Below are positions 10,266 through 22,475 of a stretch of 64,000 nt of DNA, piece after piece; position 1 is the stretch's first letter, and each line of letters begins with the position of its first letter. Under the pieces are notes generated by a model. It made no database searches. It had not been told where the DNA came from and was given only the letters and a program-made list of their open reading frames with translations. The DNA is taken from the NCBI RefSeq assembly GCF_910592395.1, contig NC_088323.1, positions 4,526,001 through 4,590,000 on the forward strand. The letters run 5' to 3'. This DNA is from Lineus longissimus. Lineage: Eukaryota > Nemertea > Pilidiophora > Heteronemertea > Lineidae. A program made the position numbers and the translations under genes.

Positions 10266-13200
10266 CAACACTAATTTACAATTGACATGAAAGAGTATAC
10301 AGTTTGAGGGAAAGCCACATAACTATTAGATAATCGCCCTCTGAACTGGTGATAATCGGACTGGCCTGAAATTCTCATTATCTAGCACGCCTCAGCGGAA
10401 ATGAGTCCAACAAAAAATGGGGTCAATACTGTATTGCCCCGATGAGAAGCAATTTACTGATGTCCCCCACTCTCAGCTAAGATATTTGTGCGCGTACCGG
10501 TTTGACTACGGGCTGAAGTTGACGATGTACTCCTGACGGAGCCATTGGGTGCTTCGCCCGCTCATTGACCGAGGCATGGTGACCTGGAGACAGTGACCGG
10601 ATTAGCACTAGCTGGTCGAAGGACACTTCACAGGGCGTCAATTCGCAACTTCTCATCATTTTAAGGCACGACCTATTCACGGGGACCAAGTTTTACCCAA
10701 AAACCTACTCCCTACGTAGCGTGGGGTACCAACCCACCGCAGATTCAGGAGTGTGCAATGGTTTAAGAATATCCTACACCTAATTGTGCTGCCCATTCGC
10801 AATAGGTTTGCCGACCGTCATGCCCCTCCGACATCGCCATCTCTCAGACGGTAACAAGAGGTGCCATGCGGCTGCAAAATTTTCCCAGAGGGGCGAGATA
10901 ATGATTATTTCAGACCGATCAGAGTGTCACAAGTTCAGAGCGAAATCACCTGACAGTTATATGGAGTTACACCAAAATGCAGACTCTTCATTTCATTTGT
11001 AAATAGGCATCGATTATTTTTGTTACATTCAATGGACCCAGTCCTACAATCTCTGGAAGAGCCAAGTCTGCACATAATTACTGGTATGCAGAAAAGACCT
11101 GAACATTGCCACTGCTTTAGGAGTGTAGCAACAATATTGCTTCAAAGCAAGAAATGAATCTGCACATATTTACTGGTATGCAGATATGCCAGCAAGGCAT
11201 CAAAACCTTCGTAAGCCCTTAATGAGCAACTAATTTATAAAATTACAAACAGGATTTATCTTACAACTGTACTGCTCCAAAGAAAGAGCCAAGTCTGCAC
11301 ATAACTACTGGTATGCAGATATGTCAGCGAGAGGCAGACAAGACCTGAACACTGCCACTGCTTCACAAGTGTAGCACTGATATTGCTTCAAAGCAAACTT
11401 AAGTATGCATATAATCACTGGTATGCAGATTTGCCCGCGAGGCAGATAAGACCTGAAGACAGCCACTGCTTTAGGAGTGTAGCAACGATATTGCTTCAAA
11501 GCAAAAATGATGTTTGCACATAATTACTGGTATGCAGATGTGCCTGTTCGACAAAAGACCCTGAACACTACCAAGCAACACTAATTTACAATTGACATGA
11601 AAGAGTATACAGTTTGAGGGAAAGCCACATAACTATTAGATAATCGCCCTCTGAACTGGTGATAATCGGACTGGCCTGAAATTCTCATTATCTAGCACGC
11701 CTCAGCGGAAATGAGTCCAACAAAAAATGGGGTCAATACTGTATTGCCCCGATGAGAAGCAATTTACTGATGTCCCCCACTCTCAGCTAAGATATTTGTG
11801 CGCGTACCGGTTTGACTACGGGCTGAAGTTGACGATGTACTCCTGACGGAGCCATTGGGTGCTTCGCCCGCTCATTGACCGAGGCATGGTGACCTGGAGA
11901 CAGTGACCGGATTAGCACTAGCTGGTCGAAGGACACTTCACAGGGCGTCAATTCGCAACTTCTCATCATTTTAAGGCACGACCTATTCACGGGGACCAAG
12001 TTTTACCCAAAAACCTACTCCCTACGTAGCGTGGGGTACCAACCCACCGCAGATTCAGGAGTGTGCAATGGTTTAAGAATATCCTACACCTAATTGTGCT
12101 GCCCATTCGCAATAGGTTTGCCGACCGTCATGCCCCTCCGACATCGCCATCTCTCAGACGGTAACAAGAGGTGCCATGCGGCTGCAAAATTTTCCCAGAG
12201 GGGCGAGATAATGATTATTTCAGACCGATCAGAGTGTCACAAGTTCAGAGCGAAATCACCTGACAGTTATATGGAGTTACACCAAAATGCAGACTCTTCA
12301 TTTCATTTGTAAATAGGCATCGATTATTTTTGTTACATTCAATGGACCCAGTCCTACAATCTCTGGAAGTGCCAAGTCTGCACATAATTACTGGTATGCA
12401 GAAAAGACCTGAACAGTGCCACTGCTTTAGGAGTGTAGCAACAATATTGCTTCAAAGCAAGAAATGAATCTGCACATATTTACTGGTATGCAGATATGCC
12501 AGCAAGGCATCAAAACCTTCGTAAGCCCTTAATGAGCAACTAATTTATAAAATTACAAACAGGATTTATCTTACAACTGTACTGCTCCAAAGAAAGAGCC
12601 AAGTCTGCACATAACTACTGGTATGCAGATATGTCAGCGAGAGGCAGACAAGACCTGAACACTGCCACTGCTTCACAAGTGTAGCACTGATATTGCTTCA
12701 AAGCAAAACTTAAGTATGCATATAATCACTGGTATGCAGATTTGCCCGCGAGGCAGATAAGACCTGAAGACAGCCACTGCTTTAGGAGTGTAGCAACGAT
12801 ATTGCTTCAAAGCAAAAATGATGTTTGCACATAATTACTGGTATGCAGATGTGCCTGTTCGACAAAAGACCCTGAACACTACCAAGCAACACTAATTTAC
12901 AATTGACATGAAAGAGTATACAGTTTGAGGGAAAGCCACATAACTATTAGATAATCGCCCTCTGAACTGGTGATAATCGGACTGGCCTGAAATTCTCATT
13001 ATCTAGCACGCCTCAGCGGAAATGAGTCCAACAAAAAATGGGGTCAATACTGTATTGCCCCGATGAGAAGCAATTTACTGATGTCCCCCACTCTCAGCTA
13101 AGATATTTGTGCGCGTACCGGTTTGACTACGGGCTGAAGTTGACGATGTACTCCTGACGGAGCCATTGGGTGCTTCGCCCGCTCATTGACCGAGGCATGG

Positions 13201-13880
13201 TGACCTGGAGACAGTGACCGGATTAGCACTAGCTGGTCGAAGGACACTTCACAGGGCGTCAATTCGCAACTTCTCATCATTTTAAGGCACGACCTATTCA
13301 CGGGGACCAAGTTTTACCCAAAAACCTACTCCCTACGTAGCGTGGGGTACCAACCCACCGCAGATTCAGGAGTGTGCAATGGTTTAAGAATATCCTACAC
13401 CTAATTGTGCTGCCCATTCGCAATAGGTTTGCCGACCGTCATGCCCCTCCGACATCGCCATCTCTCAGACGGTAACAAGAGGTGCCATGCGGCTGCAAAA
13501 TTTTCCCAGAGGGGCGAGATAATGATTATTTCAGACCGATCAGAGTGTCACAAGTTCAGAGCGAAATCACCTGACAGTTATATGGAGTTACACCAAAATG
13601 CAGACTCTTCATTTCATTTGTAAATAGGCATCGATTATTTTTGTTACATTCAATGGACCCAGTCTAACAGAGTCAAGGTTAAATGCAACTAACCCCATGG
13701 ACTTTAATAACTGAAAACAACTTCATGTAGGTCACTATACTACCTAAGCTACAGTGGCTGCAATACGAAGACGTTGGTTCCTCGCTTGAGAAGGTCACCT
13801 TCACTGCCGATTGGCATCTGTGTCTGTGTCCTTCAACAGTGAAAACTAACACCAAAACTAACATGCAAGTAATGTAACCA

Positions 13881-14043
13881 CAGTAGAACTTCCCTTAGCA
13901 GACACCTCTCTACTAAGGACAACACTAGTTTTGGTCCCAAATTGGTTGTTTCCATTCAATTTGACCTCTCTAATCACGACATCTCTTTATTAAGGACAGC
14001 ACTAGTCAGTCTCGAGGGTGCCCTTAATAGAGAGGTTCTACTG
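13881..14043. mobile_element. MITE with CAGTAGAAC inverted ends
   Basis: The copy begins CAGTAGAACTTCCCTTAG and ends CTCTATTAAGGG read inward, closing with GGTTCTACTG, so the two ends are inverted repeats about 24 bases long. The inside contains GACCTCTCTAAT and AGGACACCTCTCTATTAAGGAC-like units in both directions. At 163 bp with no coding capacity it is a miniature inverted-repeat element. TA follows the right end and related copies are flanked by TA, which hints at a Tc1/mariner or pogo-type partner; the left flank here is CA. Confidence 0.75.
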
Positions 14044-14600
14044 TACAGTCTTTCTCTGCATCCAGGATGAAATTTTTTCCAGACTACCTTAGGAATAAGT
14101 TGATAGTCCTTAGGAATTGAGGTAAACTTCTAAACCTTTAGGCCTACAAAGTCATTCTTAGCTGAAAAAGTAAATCTTCAGGTATTTTCGGTGCCACTCA
14201 GTTCTTCGTGATATTCTCGGTGTTCACAATGTCCTGCATGTTCTGATCATGTACAAACCAAAGATGAGAGATGTCTTTTCCAGTCAGAAGGGAAGGGGCC
14301 CTTTCATGTTCAAGACATTTGAACTTGGTTGACATGATCCTTGTTCATAACCCAGCTTGTTTAGGAGAGATGTCACGGCAATCTACCTGCTTCAATTACC
14401 AGTGGTTTTCCCGTTGAGGTGCTGAAAATAATTCTTTTGATTTTTAATGACTTCTTCTACAAAAACAAGAGTTTTTAGAAACAGCTCCATGAAAGGCCTC
14501 TGGCTTACTAAGAGGGGGTTGTCAAATGTACTCGAGGGTCTGTCGGATGAGACCAAAAGCTGTGATCCCTTGTACCCGAGTGTCTATGCCAGGGCATAAG

Positions 14601-14720
14601 GACAACCTCTCTATTAAGGACACTAATTTTAGTCCCAAATTGGTTATTTCCTTTCAATTTGACCTCTCTAATCAGGACACCTCTCTATTAAGGAGGCACT
14701 TGCCAGTTAGGACATCGTAC
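14601..14720. mobile_element. Partial copy of the CAGTAGAAC MITE
   Basis: CAACCTCTCTATTAAGGACA, CCCAAATTGGTTATTTCC and GACCTCTCTAATCAGGACAC match the copy at 13881-14043 in order; the right end is degenerate. Confidence 0.65.
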
Positions 14721-16592
14721 AGTGATTGCAGTTCACTCTGGAACCTTATCCGCCAGGAACTTGCCATTTATTTAGAATGTAAACATTTCTATTAAAGGAA
14801 CACAACAGGGTAGATATAAACTTTTTGACTTATTATTCTCATCATTCTGGACATACTTGCTTTCTGATAAGTTATCCAGCAGGCAGGCTACTGTACAACT
14901 ATCCTGCACAGATTCACATTGCACACCAACCTTGTATTCTAACATTGCTTGTCCTTGCAACGACATTGTAGATTCCTTCATAATTTTCTCCAGTCAGATG
15001 ATTATAGTGAAATCTTGTTAGTGGTGTTATAGTTGCAACCATTAGCATGTGGACTGCTCTTGGCTTTGGCTTGCTACCAGGACGATGGTGCGGCAGCTTT
15101 TCTTTTTTCCAGTCTGTGCCATCTAATGGAGGAGCTGGAAAGGACCAGTTTTCATTAATAACATTTTTCTAAACAAAATAAACAATGACGCGGAACGGTC
15201 CCCTGGCTTTTCTACACCTAGATAATCATCTGCCAAATATGACGACACTAAGGCAAATACAAAACTGTTTTAGAAACAAGTGCCATTACCTGCCATAAGC
15301 AGATCACTGGTCTGAAGTGCAATACAGACAACCATCACGTTTGCTCAGACTCTGTGAATAGTTGGCAGTAACTTGTTACATATATTTAGCAACATAAAAT
15401 GTTGAGAATTGTCTGCATTGTTGTCCAGTTTCTTATGCTTTGTTTAGGCCAACCTACCTTCAGTCCACAGAGGGAACTCCTGCTGTTTTTCATCACAAGA
15501 TGCCTTGGATGGTGTATTAATGTGATAAAATACTAAATAACATCTCCAGATAATCAGCAGAGTCCGCTGTCTGAGGTGATTTGATGTTGAGCAGATTTTT
15601 GTTCATCATTTGGGCAGGAATCAAGATTTAATCTATGGACATGAATTTGAAGCTGTATGGTACTTCAAACTTCTCTTGCCTGAATGAAGGGCAAGAAATG
15701 TCAATGCTTTTGACAGCTTTTCGACTTGTTGACGGAATATGAAGAACAGTTTTCTTACCCGAAATATTTGCTCCTTCAAAAGTCAACTGAATCCCTATTC
15801 AGGATACACACACAGACTTTTATGTAATGGACACATGTCTCTCCATGTATGTTGTATTTCTCCATCTCATCTTCCTTGAAATCATGCAGGCCGAAAAATA
15901 TCTCCAACTACTAGAATGCCTGAATTTGTAACACCATTTCACTGCAAGGTGGTCTTGACTGCAGCCAAATTTCTTCTGAATTTTTTTACACATGCATCAA
16001 CGAGTCTTCTTCCTCACCAGCTGTCACCATCTCACCGAGTTCTATGATCTGCATCATTGTCTCGCACAGGCTCAGATCACAGGCAAAAGGAATCATTCCA
16101 AAATGCATGCTTTACAGCACAGAATATTTCTCACGAAACAACAAACATGCTACGACTTGCCAAGTAGGCAAATTCAGGGCATCTAATTATCAGTGCCCTC
16201 TGTTGGCACCTAGTTGGTGGATATTTCCGCTGGTCAAATCAAGCTGCTTGTCCTTTTACTGTAGGGTGCATGCAGAGGCTCCCTTGGACAGCCTCTGATA
16301 ATTCAAGTTCATATTTAAACTGGAACCAACTTCAGTGGCAAATTTGTGGCACTGGCAACATGCCTGGAAAGAATATCTTTCTTAGTGCGTCCCCAGCCCT
16401 CTCTCACAGCAGGTGTTCCAGATTCGAGTGCATCCTAGTTAAGCAATAGTTTTTCCAGACCTCTGTGACATCCCCGTCCTTCAATCTTAAAACCATGCTG
16501 AAACAGAAGGCCAAAACCATTAGAACGATCATAAATTTTTAAGGCTATTACACATGAAAGTTTCTGTCACTTAGTCATCCTGCTGGCATTAG

Positions 16593-17390
16593 CAACACTA
16601 ATTTACAAAGGATGTGTAAGAGTTAACCGTTTGACGGAATGCCACATAACTATCAGGTAATCGCCCTCTGAACTGGTGACAATCAGACTGGCCTGAAATT
16701 CTCATTATTGTCCACTCCACAGTAAAATCCAACAAAAATGGGGTCATTGTATACAGTGGTACTGTATAACCCCGATGAGAAGCATTTTCAAGTATGTCAC
16801 CCACTCTCAACTAAGATATTTGTGCGTGCACCGGTTAGACTACGTGGCTGAAGTTGACGATGTACTCCAGACGGAGCCATTGGGTTCTTCGCCCGCTTAT
16901 TGACCAAGGCATGGTGACCGGGAGACAGTGACCGGATTAGCACTAGTTGGTCGAAGGGACATATTCACAGGGTGTCCGTTCGCAACTTCTCATCTTTTAA
17001 GGTACCACCTATTCACGTGGACCAAGTCTTACCCAGAAACCTCCCCTTACGTAGCGTGGGGTACCAACCCACGGCAGATTCAGGAGATGTGCGTGGTTTC
17101 CGAATATCCTACACATTGTGCTGCCTATTCGCAATAGGTTTAACCGCCCTCATGCCCCTTTGACATCGCCATTTCTCCGCCATCGGGACACAGGCCTCAA
17201 ATTGAGGGATGGGCGGTAATGATTATTTCAGACCGATCAGAGTGTCACAAGCCCAAAGCGAAATCACCAGACAGTTATATGGAGTTACACCAAACGGCTG
17301 ACCTCTCACTTCATTTGTAAATAGGTGGTGTTGGATATTTTTGTCACATTTAATGGACCCACTCCAACAATCTCTGGAGGGTTCAGTGCG
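16593..17390. mobile_element. Diverged solo copy of block A
   Basis: This region follows block A of the array from CAACACTAATTTACAAAG at 16593 to CAATCTCTGGAG near 17384, including GTAGCGTGGGGTACCAACCCAC and TCGCAATAGGTTTA. It differs by many substitutions and indels. Its outer parts are inverted repeats of each other: CAACAC..ATTTACAAA on the left, TTTGTAAATAGGTGGTGTTG on the right at 17314-17333, continuing inward with CC(A/G)TTTG and ATAACT. It carries no block S, so A existed alone before the compound unit was amplified. Confidence 0.8.
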
Positions 17391-19171
17391 GCAAATTGCA
17401 AAGGTTTTTAAAAGTGAAAACAAACAGGTCACTTTATGCACTATCTAATTTACAGTAACTAGAATACCTGGTGTGGATATTTGATTGTACAATCTTAATC
17501 TTTAGCTTGGTGCGGCCCTCAGCTCCTGTTCACAGGAGGCGTTCTCGATGTGAGGTTTGAAGCGTCTCCGAGGATCCTGTGATGGTTTCCCTGGGGCTAT
17601 GTGACAGATGCAGCACCAATCTCGGTCCTCAGCTGAAAAAGAAACCAAACTATTATAACTAGCATAGATTTGTATGCCGTTAGACACGAAATTCTCCGAC
17701 ACTTGACATCCTGAAGCTTCCATCCTTTCGTTGACTGGCTGTTGATATTTCATCATAGCAAGATTGCCTGGCTGAGGTTGCTACTTGATACATATACCAC
17801 CCACGGCAAGGCATCCTGTTTTAGAGTCCTCTTCTCGTCTTCCGACAATTCAAAAGCTTTAGTCAGCTTAATTTTGTCATTATTGTCAACTATTACAAGT
17901 GTAATGACTGGCATCACTATGTCGGCAGCTCAACTGCATTGGATCAGAGGCAAGGACTTCTCAAACTGCAAAATTACAGCAGAATGAACTCTGTCACAAA
18001 AAACTGACACCCCTTCGGTTGACAGTTTGTCTATGGATACTTAGCTATGCCAAACCAAACTGTTCCCGTCTCCCTTGGACTGCCTCAGTGACATCCACTC
18101 CCACTGAACAAACCCAGGCTTTCTACTGAAGTGGTTCTGATTCTTTCCAATGATCTTGAAACCAGGCTGAAAAAGAACTCAAACCATTAGATTTTTGTGA
18201 GATATAACACTAACACAAAGAGATCCTTGATTTCTTCAATATTTTGACGCGTTCATCATCTTGATGACTGGTTCACAATTTCTTATGGTAAGGTAGTCCA
18301 GTTGAAATGGTCACCTTGTAGCTATGTGGCACGGCCAGTTGCCATCACCCCTGTTCGTAGACATTATCCTCTGTCATCGTCATCATCATTTATTACTGGT
18401 CTCTCAATGACCAATGAATGTCAAGTTTTTCGCAACAAGTCTGCAAATGGTGCTCCAAAGACCGCCACATCCTTGTTGAAGTCTGATATAAGAATGGTTG
18501 TAGATATATCTACTGTCCTCACTCTGTCATTCCTATGTTCCCCTCTGGTGCTGTCAATGGTGTGAACATGATGACTTGTCCGAATCTTGCTGTTCTCGCT
18601 CCGTAAAGTCATTACTCGCCTCTCTTGCCATCTACACATAGCTTTTGGGTTGCAGAAGGGCTGGAAAGGGAGTAAAAAATCTCATGATAAAACCCTGCTG
18701 AACTTTTTGACATTCTCGTTGGCTTTCCAAGACACATCGCAAAACTATTGTCTCTTTTGCAATATTCTGGTACAACTTCTTCAATCAGTACACTCCCAAA
18801 GCAGTGAGGTCACGGAGAGGCATGCATTTGGTCTTTCCTGCAGGTATCTTTCTCGTCATTTAGGACTCCCTCGGGTTCTGCGTTATTTGAAATGAATACT
18901 GATTTTTAAATCCAGCATGCTTTCCATTGCACTTGATCAGCTGCTTATCTTATGTTGGCTCTTCAAATCTTCTGACAAGTCATGGCCACATCAAGAAGTT
19001 TCCTCATGACCAACCCCAACTCACTCGGTGTAATTCTTTACACCACTGTGGATCCCCTCAGGCACAACATAAGTCATGACCTGATACTACTTATCATCTG
19101 TCATTAAAAGCCCATTCTCTCTAGGAAGGAGGCAACAAAAGATTTCAGGTTTAAATCATAAAAAATTTTAC

Positions 19172-19290
19172 CTCGAAATGCTCTAAACTGAAGTGGTTCT
19201 ATCTTGGAAGTGGGTATGGCGGTGAAGTGAAGTGAATCCATAGGTAAGCACTTGTCATCATGCAAGAAGTCACATCTCTGGCAAGGCTGT
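19172..19290 (-). pseudogene. Exon-like cassette, open copy
   Basis: Read on the minus strand, a strong acceptor (TTTTATTGCAG) and a donor GTAAAA bound 119 bases that encode about 39 residues with three cysteines (QPCQRC...DDKC). It pairs with the related, stop-containing cassette at 19658-19771. I do not recognise the family. Confidence 0.3.
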
Positions 19291-19657
19291 CTGCAATAAA
19301 ACAAATCAAAATTTTTATGTTGAATATTGAAATGTATCTGACCAATCATGGGTTACATCCAGAAGCAAGACAGAGTCTCATCACTTGTTGAGGAGGAATA
19401 CTCCCTTGAGAATAACATCTTTGAGTGCAGAGCGAATGCTTAAGACAAACAAGAACATCCAGTGGCTCCTCCATGTCTAGCCCTCAACTCCATGGGTGAG
19501 GTTCTTTTCATCATAGACTTGTAGGCTTTGGCACAGGTGTAGTTTTCCTCCTCAAGCACAACTCTGAAAGGTGCCATGACCCTGTACTAAGTTTGTTTAT
19601 GACAGCCCATATCTCAGAAGAAAGCAATGGGTCAGGTTCGAAAAATTAAAATTTTAC

Positions 19658-19771
19658 CTGCTCTAGAACTGAAGTGGTTCTTGCTTGGAATTGGGTGTGG
19701 TGGCGAGGTGAACTGAATCCATAGCTAAGTACTTGTCTTTATACAAGGAGAAACATCTCTGGCCAGGCAGT
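19658..19771 (-). pseudogene. Exon-like cassette, copy with in-frame stop
   Basis: This 114-bp segment has the same flanking acceptor and donor as 19172-19290 and about 70% base identity by eye. The frame that is open in the sister copy ends in TAG just before the donor, and two of the three cysteines are lost, so the copy looks decayed. Confidence 0.3.
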
Positions 19772-19899
19772 CTGCAATAAAACAGTAAGTTCAATTTTTC
19801 TATGATGAAAATGTTTCTCACAAGCAGTGGTCACATCCATAGTCCTGGAACTCGAAATTTTACCTCCTTAAGGAAAACTTGCACAGGATCTGCTCTGTA

Positions 19900-21860
19900 T
19901 TACTATCAGCTTTAAAGTTTAATCAACTCCATGTTTCTCAATTGGGGATGTATTTCTCCCCAGAGATGTTTGCCCAAACAAATGGCAAATCTGAAAAGTG
20001 ACACACCAGACTCCTATTTAATCACTTGGCTGTGATCAATTTGACAATATACCCCATCCAAGAAACAGTGGCTGCATACATGCAGGTGGAATTCTCCCTC
20101 TTGGTGTACTGCCATTCAAAGGCAAATAGGGGTCATGGAAGGGGTTGGCATAGATCAGAACTTTGATCAGCCACAGCACAGACTCTGGGAATGTGAAAGA
20201 AATGTGTCTTCTGTCCAGTCCAATTTTCATGATAAGCCACAGAGAACAGCTCCCTAATTTTGTGCTCAATCTCATCAGAATTGATCTAATTTTGAGAATG
20301 AAATTGCAAACTCTTGATAACTGATTCAGTGAACAACAAGTCCACAATAAGCCAATAACATGTGTGAGGCACATTTAGATGCACACCAAGCCTAACCCCT
20401 GGCCCTGATACTGTCTTAATGGCTTTGGGCAATAAAGGAGGGGCGATAAAAATTGGAAATAAGTGATTCAAGAAAATAATGATAACTATCATGATTGATT
20501 TCAACTTCAAAGGCAAGGGGTATGAAGAACCTGGCATAAAATCATTTACAATGACCAATTAAACAATGATTGAAAAGGGTACATTTCGTCCATAGACTTT
20601 ATGCAAAAATACATTTCGGCCATCTTTTCACAGGCAGCGTAAGTTTACCATGACAAAAAAGCCATGTTTCGCAATCAAATCATCACCAAAAGCATTCAAA
20701 ATATCAAAATATCAATGCACAGGGCCAAAGCACATGGTCTACATGCATGCGCAATGCATGCGCATGCAACACTGTATTCCGTTATCTCAGCAATGATTTT
20801 TTATGCACGTTTTTCTTGAGAAAAAACGTTCTAAGAACTGATAAAATCTAGTTTACCAGAAGTAAAAATACGCATAGAACACAAATATTTGGTTTAAATG
20901 ACCTGGATGGGTTGCTAGAACTTCCAATTTAACATTTTTTTGGAGGAGTTCCGAGCGCCCACTTGGCAAAAGTGTCGGCGCCATGACACTTTTTTTTTGC
21001 ACCGGGAAAAATCACGAAATATTGCGTCAATGGTGAAAGAAGCGAATCAAAATCAATATATGCATGAGCTCTGACATCTCAGCTATCAACTTACCGCCAT
21101 AAGTTGCCTTTATTTCGCGAAAAGAAACGATAAATCGAGGGTTTTAGCGGAGAAGCTTTGAAGCGCCCGCCCGGTGTATCTGCTGCGCAAGAAGAAGACA
21201 CAGGTGCGTGAAGAAATCAGGCTCACGGAGATCAACCCGGGCCAATAGATCAGCCTAATACACAGAACATAAAATCCCATATTTTATGTTCAAGTATTAT
21301 ATATTCTGTTTTCTGTAGTTTCTTATTTGAAGACTGATTAAGCGCTAAGATTGGTTTGGCGATTCTAATTCTCAGGCGCCTATGACAACTCGGAACCCCG
21401 TGGAATGAACCCCGTGGAATGAACTCCGGGAACGAGACTCCGTGGAGTGATGACGTAATCACTGGGTGGGATGTTGACCTTTGTCAATCAGGTTGTGCCT
21501 TTGTCTTTGCCTTTGCCTCTGTCTTTATGCTCTCGAAACGATGTTTCTGTGATCCATAAGAAAAAGTGAAAAAACTGACAAAGCTACAGAACTATTAATC
21601 TATAAAGACCAGTGCAAATCCCCGACTTTGCAAGCCGTTTCCGTTTGTAAGGTTTGGGGAAATGTCTTTCTTTCCCAAATGCCCTGGTTTGTTTCCAAAG
21701 AAATTCCATTCCAAACAAACCCGTTTCTGAGGTTGTTTCCAAAAAGCCAAGTTTCATTACTTCATTCAAAAAACTCTTGTTTCAAAGAAGCTCGGTTTGT
21801 TTCCCTGAAATGGTCAGGTTGCCACTCGCTGTCTGAAAATCTTGCCCGATACTTGGACCT
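19900..21860. other. Intergenic DNA
   Basis: No supported gene. A minus-strand ATG at about 20983 opens 43 codons ending at a possible donor GGTAAAC; with no homology this is too weak to call an exon. A partial MITE lies at 20612-20712. Confidence 0.4.
20612..20712. mobile_element. Partial MITE of the GTAAGTTTACCATGACA family
   Basis: GGCCATCTTTTCACAGGC and GTAAGTTTACCATGACA are followed by a body with ATTCAAAATATC, which matches the end of the fuller element at 28761-28960. The opposite end is not visible, so the copy is truncated. Confidence 0.65.
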
Positions 21861-21865
21861 TGTAA

Positions 21866-21883
21866 CCCCCCCCCCCCCCCCCC
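21866..21883. repeat. Poly-C tract, 18 bases
   Basis: An uninterrupted run of C stands at the left edge of the minisatellite that follows. Confidence 0.95.
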
Positions 21884-22475
21884 ATTCTCAAAGGACGGTG
21901 TAACCGACGGTCGTGATGTCCTGGCAGGACCCTTTAGGACCTTCATTATAGAGTGACAGTTTGACATCGGGCCACCATGTCCTGGTTGGACCCTAGGACC
22001 TTCATTCTCAAGGGACAGTGTGACATCGGGTCATCATGTCCCGATCATGGGATCATATGACCTTCTTTTCAAGGGACATTGTGAGCTTAGGGCATCATGT
22101 CCTGGTGGGACCATAGAACCATCAAGGGACAGTGTGACATCGAGTCATTATGTCCTGATGGGGTCCGGGAGCCTCATTCTCAAGGGACAGTGTGAGCTTA
22201 GGGCATCATGTCCTGGTGGAACCCTAGGACCATCAAGGGACAGTGTGACCTCGGGTTATCATGTCCTGGTGGCACCCTAAAGGACCTTCATTCTCAAGGG
22301 ACAGTGTGACATTGGGTTATCATGTCCTGATAGGACACTAAGTACCTTCATTATCAAGGGACAGTGTGCCGGACAGCGGATTATCATGTCCTGGTAGCCG
22401 GGACCATATAGGACCTTCATTCTCCAGAGACAGTTAGACCGAGGATCATCATGTCCTGGTGGGACCCCTGCTGGG
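21884..22475. repeat. Minisatellite of about 58 bp, roughly ten degenerate copies
   Basis: The consensus elements GGACCTTCATTCTCAAGGGA, CAGTGTGACATCGGGTCATC and ATGTCCTGGTGGGACCCTA repeat from about 21884 to 22470. TGTCCTG or TGTCCCG occurs near 21917, 21979, 22036, 22099, 22151, 22209, 22263, 22323, 22387 and 22452, a spacing of about 52-64 bp. Short units lack the CATTCTC part. The 86-residue open frame on the plus strand is the repeat read through. Confidence 0.9.

Larger units (their letters stand above)
8955..13664. repeat. Tandem array of a 1,311-bp compound unit (3 full units plus a partial fourth)
   Basis: The landmark CAACACTAATTTACAA recurs at 8955, 10266, 11576 and 12887, giving unit lengths of 1311, 1310 and 1311 bp. 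Copies are almost identical. Differences seen: T versus G at about 9079 and its equivalents, G versus A in TATAAAG/ATTAC, one deleted A near 11395 and two base changes near 12370-12415. Each unit has two parts: block A (about 790 bp), whose ends are long inverted repeats of each other, and block S (about 520 bp), made of five shorter repeats. The fourth copy has only block A and breaks off at 13664. The 70- and 72-residue open frames repeated in every unit are shadows of the duplication. High identity means recent amplification or conversion; an assembly artefact is possible. Confidence 0.95.
13665..16590. other. Intergenic DNA with two MITE copies
   Basis: Apart from the MITE at 13881-14043 and a partial copy at 14601-14720, nothing recognisable is seen. 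Short open frames at 13679-13864, 14526-14795 and 15992-16298 have no splice support, motif or repeat homology that suggests a protein. Confidence 0.5.
16440..19771 (-). pseudogene. Cluster of degenerate, repeated exon-like cassettes on the minus strand
   Basis: Several minus-strand pieces have a polypyrimidine-CAG acceptor followed by a short open frame: near 16503 (HGFKIEGRG..., stop within 60 bases), 17505-17635 (AEDRDWCCICHIAPGKP..., stop), 18030-18160 (PGFKIIGKNQNHFSRKPG..., stop), 18655 (PFCNPKAMCRW...), 19172-19290 and 19658-19771. The last two are clear duplicates, each flanked by TTTTATTGCAG and GTAAAATTTT. The first encodes QPCQRCDFLHDDKCLPMDS; the second reads GQRCFSLYKDKYLAMDS and ends in TAG inside the exon. 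AGAACCACTTCAGT is shared by three of the pieces. They look like a decayed tandem array of exons from an unrecognised gene, though lineage-specific functional exons cannot be excluded. Confidence 0.3.

Noticed and set aside
9166-13623. Repeated 70- and 72-codon open frames, eight in all
   Set aside because: They are identical because the DNA unit is tandemly duplicated. The diverged solo copy at 16593-17390 does not keep these frames, so there is no sign of protein constraint.
8955-13664. A CRISPR-like or immune array, suggested by regularly spaced repeats
   Set aside because: The repeats are 1.3 kb long, nearly the whole unit is conserved, there are no unique spacers, and the context is animal nuclear DNA.
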